A program made the position numbers and the translations under genes. The notes under the pieces were generated by a model. The model searched no databases and was not told where the DNA came from. It saw only the letters and a program-made list of their open reading frames with translations. 15,618 nt of DNA from JAYTQQ01 sp043746635 (GTDB lineage: Bacteria > Bdellovibrionota > Bdellovibrionia > Bdellovibrionales > JAMPXM01), in contig JAYTQQ010000081.1 in assembly GCA_043746635.1 (NCBI GenBank), positions 1 to 15,618 of the forward strand, given 5' to 3'. The first letter of the stretch is position 1. Every line of letters starts with the position of its first letter. This document shows positions 14,480 through 15,618 of the stretch, piece by piece.

Positions 14480-14539
14480 TCAGCCAGTTCCAATCCATTC
14501 GAACTGGAGCTCGATCTTCGGCTTGATTTTGTGCGCCAT
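14480..14539 (-). CDS. Possible 19-residue small ORF upstream of greA
   Basis: On the minus strand an ATG at 14539 opens a 19-codon frame ending in TGA at 14482-14480. The peptide is MAHKIKPKIELQFEWIGTG. An AGGA sits about 5 bases before the ATG. The composition, basic then amphipathic with an aromatic pair, is protein-like rather than random, and the frame lies 66 bases before greA. It could be a leader peptide, a real microprotein or chance. A perfect 7-base stem-loop falls inside it. Confidence 0.3.
   Translation of the reverse strand: MAHKIKPKIELQFEWIGTG
14484..14507. repeat. Perfect 7-base stem-loop upstream of greA
   Basis: CCAGTTC (14484-14490) and GAACTGG (14501-14507) are exact reverse complements with a 10-base loop. 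It lies within the small ORF upstream of greA and just upstream of the greA -35. No T-run follows on either strand, so it is not a standard terminator. Confidence 0.5.
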
Positions 14540-14631
14540 GAAGTCCTAAAGTCACTTTTATGGTAGGACAACCGATAAGTTACCAGTATTCTTGAATGGC
14601 AGCATTGTTCGTTTTTCCTAAGGTGTTATGA

Positions 14632-15618
14632 ATGCTTAAGAGTTTAGCGCAAAAAATAAAGAACGCAGATAACATCATCCTAAGCACGCACCGACAATGC
14701 GACGGAGATGGACTTGGATCTGAAATCGCTCTCTACCATGCCCTCAAAAAATTAAATAAAAAAGTGCGTATTTTAAACGTCGATGCGACTCCAAAAAAAT
14801 ACCAGTTTTTGGATTCGGCTTCCATCATCGAGATCAACGAAGACCAACCCCGCAATGTCGGTAAGACCGACCTCGTTTTGATTTTTGATACCAACGACTC
14901 TCGCCTCCTTGAGCCTCTTTTCAGCGAATTTCAATCTCAGGCAAAAGAGATTCTTTTCATCGATCATCACCCTGTTTTAGTACAAGGTCCTAGCCCTACC
15001 GACGGATCATTCATCAATACACTCGCGGCAAGTACCGGCGAGATCACTTACGAAATCATCCAACTTCTCGGCGTTGCACTCGATCGCAATATTGCCCGCG
15101 CGCTCTACACGAGTATCGCGTTTGATACCCAGCTGTTTCGTTTCGTTCGCAATTCATCAAAATCACATTTGATGGCTGCAGAATTGCTCAAACATGATAT
15201 TCAAGCAGAAGATATTCACATTAAACTTTTTGGTAATTACACCGTCAAAAAGATGGAATTCCTCGCGCACGCTCTGAGCCAAATCGAATATTTCTCTAAC
15301 GGAGAACTCGCGATTTTGAAACTCAACGCAAAAGATTTGTTGAAATTTTCGATCGATAGCGACGACAGTAACGACGTTATCGACATGCTCATGAATATTC
15401 AATCTCTTCAGGCGGCGGCCTTACTCCGAGAAGATGGTCCTCAGAAATTTAAATTATCTCTTCGTAGCAAAGGCCAATTCGATGTTTTGAAAATCGCTGA
15501 ATCCCTTGGCGGAGGCGGCCACCTTTTCGCATCAGGCGCTTACCTCACAGGAACTTACGATGTTTTAAAACATAAAGTTCTCGATGCTTTGACCTTTGCA
15601 CTCGATCACTCTTCTGGT
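14632..15618 (+). CDS. DHH/DHHA1 phosphoesterase, NrnA-like (3' end cut by window)
   Basis: From the ATG at 14632, with AAGGTG 6 bases upstream, the frame stays open for 329 codons to the window edge. It belongs to the DHH phosphoesterase family whose NrnA members degrade nano-RNAs and dephosphorylate pAp in the cytoplasm. Motifs in order: 'HRQCDGDGLGS' at 20-30 (His20, Asp24 and Asp26 as metal ligands), 'DTND' at 86-89, the defining 'DHH' at 111-113, Asp165 in 'AFDT', and the DHHA1 substrate loop 'GGGGH' at 293-297 followed by 'FASGA'. Typical NrnA proteins are 310-340 residues, so probably only a few C-terminal residues and the stop are missing. Asn88 in 'DTND' replaces the more usual Ser. 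It is divergent from greA. Bdellovibrio-like bacteria may need it where oligoribonuclease is absent, but substrate specificity among nano-RNA, pAp and cyclic dinucleotide products cannot be settled from sequence alone. Confidence 0.92.
   Translation, partial: MLKSLAQKIKNADNIILSTHRQCDGDGLGSEIALYHALKKLNKKVRILNVDATPKKYQFLDSASIIEINEDQPRNVGKTDLVLIFDTNDSRLLEPLFSEFQSQAKEILFIDHHPVLVQGPSPTDGSFINTLAASTGEITYEIIQLLGVALDRNIARALYTSIAFDTQLFRFVRNSSKSHLMAAELLKHDIQAEDIHIKLFGNYTVKKMEFLAHALSQIEYFSNGELAILKLNAKDLLKFSIDSDDSNDVIDMLMNIQSLQAAALLREDGPQKFKLSLRSKGQFDVLKIAESLGGGGHLFASGAYLTGTYDVLKHKVLDALTFALDHSSG

Noticed and set aside
14414..14631. Possible tRNA or structured RNA in the greA/nrnA divergent spacer
   Set aside because: No cloverleaf, T-loop GTTCRANNC box with matching stems or CCA end could be found; only the single 7-base stem-loop stands out.

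Overview
The window is about 15.6 kb of moderate-GC bacterial chromosome. It looks like a member of Bdellovibrionota (a Bdellovibrio-like predator or relative). This is an inference from the mix of genes: a DUF3015/DUF4105 pair, many small secreted proteins of no known family, housekeeping genes scattered among short operons, and several TTG or GTG starts. No rRNA, tRNA, CRISPR array, insertion sequence or phage gene was found.

Left end (1-1711). The first 765 bases hold the decayed 3' part of a RhuM-family gene, the only sign of past accessory DNA. An AT-rich spacer follows, then a small exported protein (1099-1458) behind an extended -10 promoter.

Middle, minus strand (1712-8692). Running right to left as transcribed: a charged, exported coiled-coil-like protein (8692); a DUF3307 membrane protein and an M24 peptidase in tandem (8062-6961); a small exported protein with a clear promoter and dyad (6852); argS, whose promoter sits so close to its ATG that the mRNA is predicted to be leaderless (6367); a GlsB/YeaQ-type membrane protein (4492); and a DUF3015 protein followed after one base by a DUF4105 (Lnb-type) protein (4049-1712).

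Right part (8892-15618). A SohB-like S49 membrane protease reads rightward and converges, with a 13-base overlap, on a minus-strand operon. That operon runs greA (14413), a 672-residue AsmA-like protein (13870), and a 652-residue fusion of a Spinster-type MFS transporter with a glycerophosphodiester phosphodiesterase (11848). Divergent from greA is a DHH/DHHA1 phosphoesterase of the NrnA type (14632 to the window edge, 3' end missing).

The most interesting unit is the AsmA-like plus MFS-GDPD pair, three bases apart. Together they suggest an envelope-to-cytoplasm route that takes up lysophospholipids or glycerophosphodiesters and hydrolyses them. In a predator that could serve recycling of prey lipid or of the cell's own membrane. 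The DUF4105 protein is a second lipid-linked envelope gene, since the family has been tied to lipoprotein N-acylation. Secondary leads are the leaderless argS, a 19-codon ORF carrying a stem-loop upstream of greA, and several promoter-overlapping dyads.
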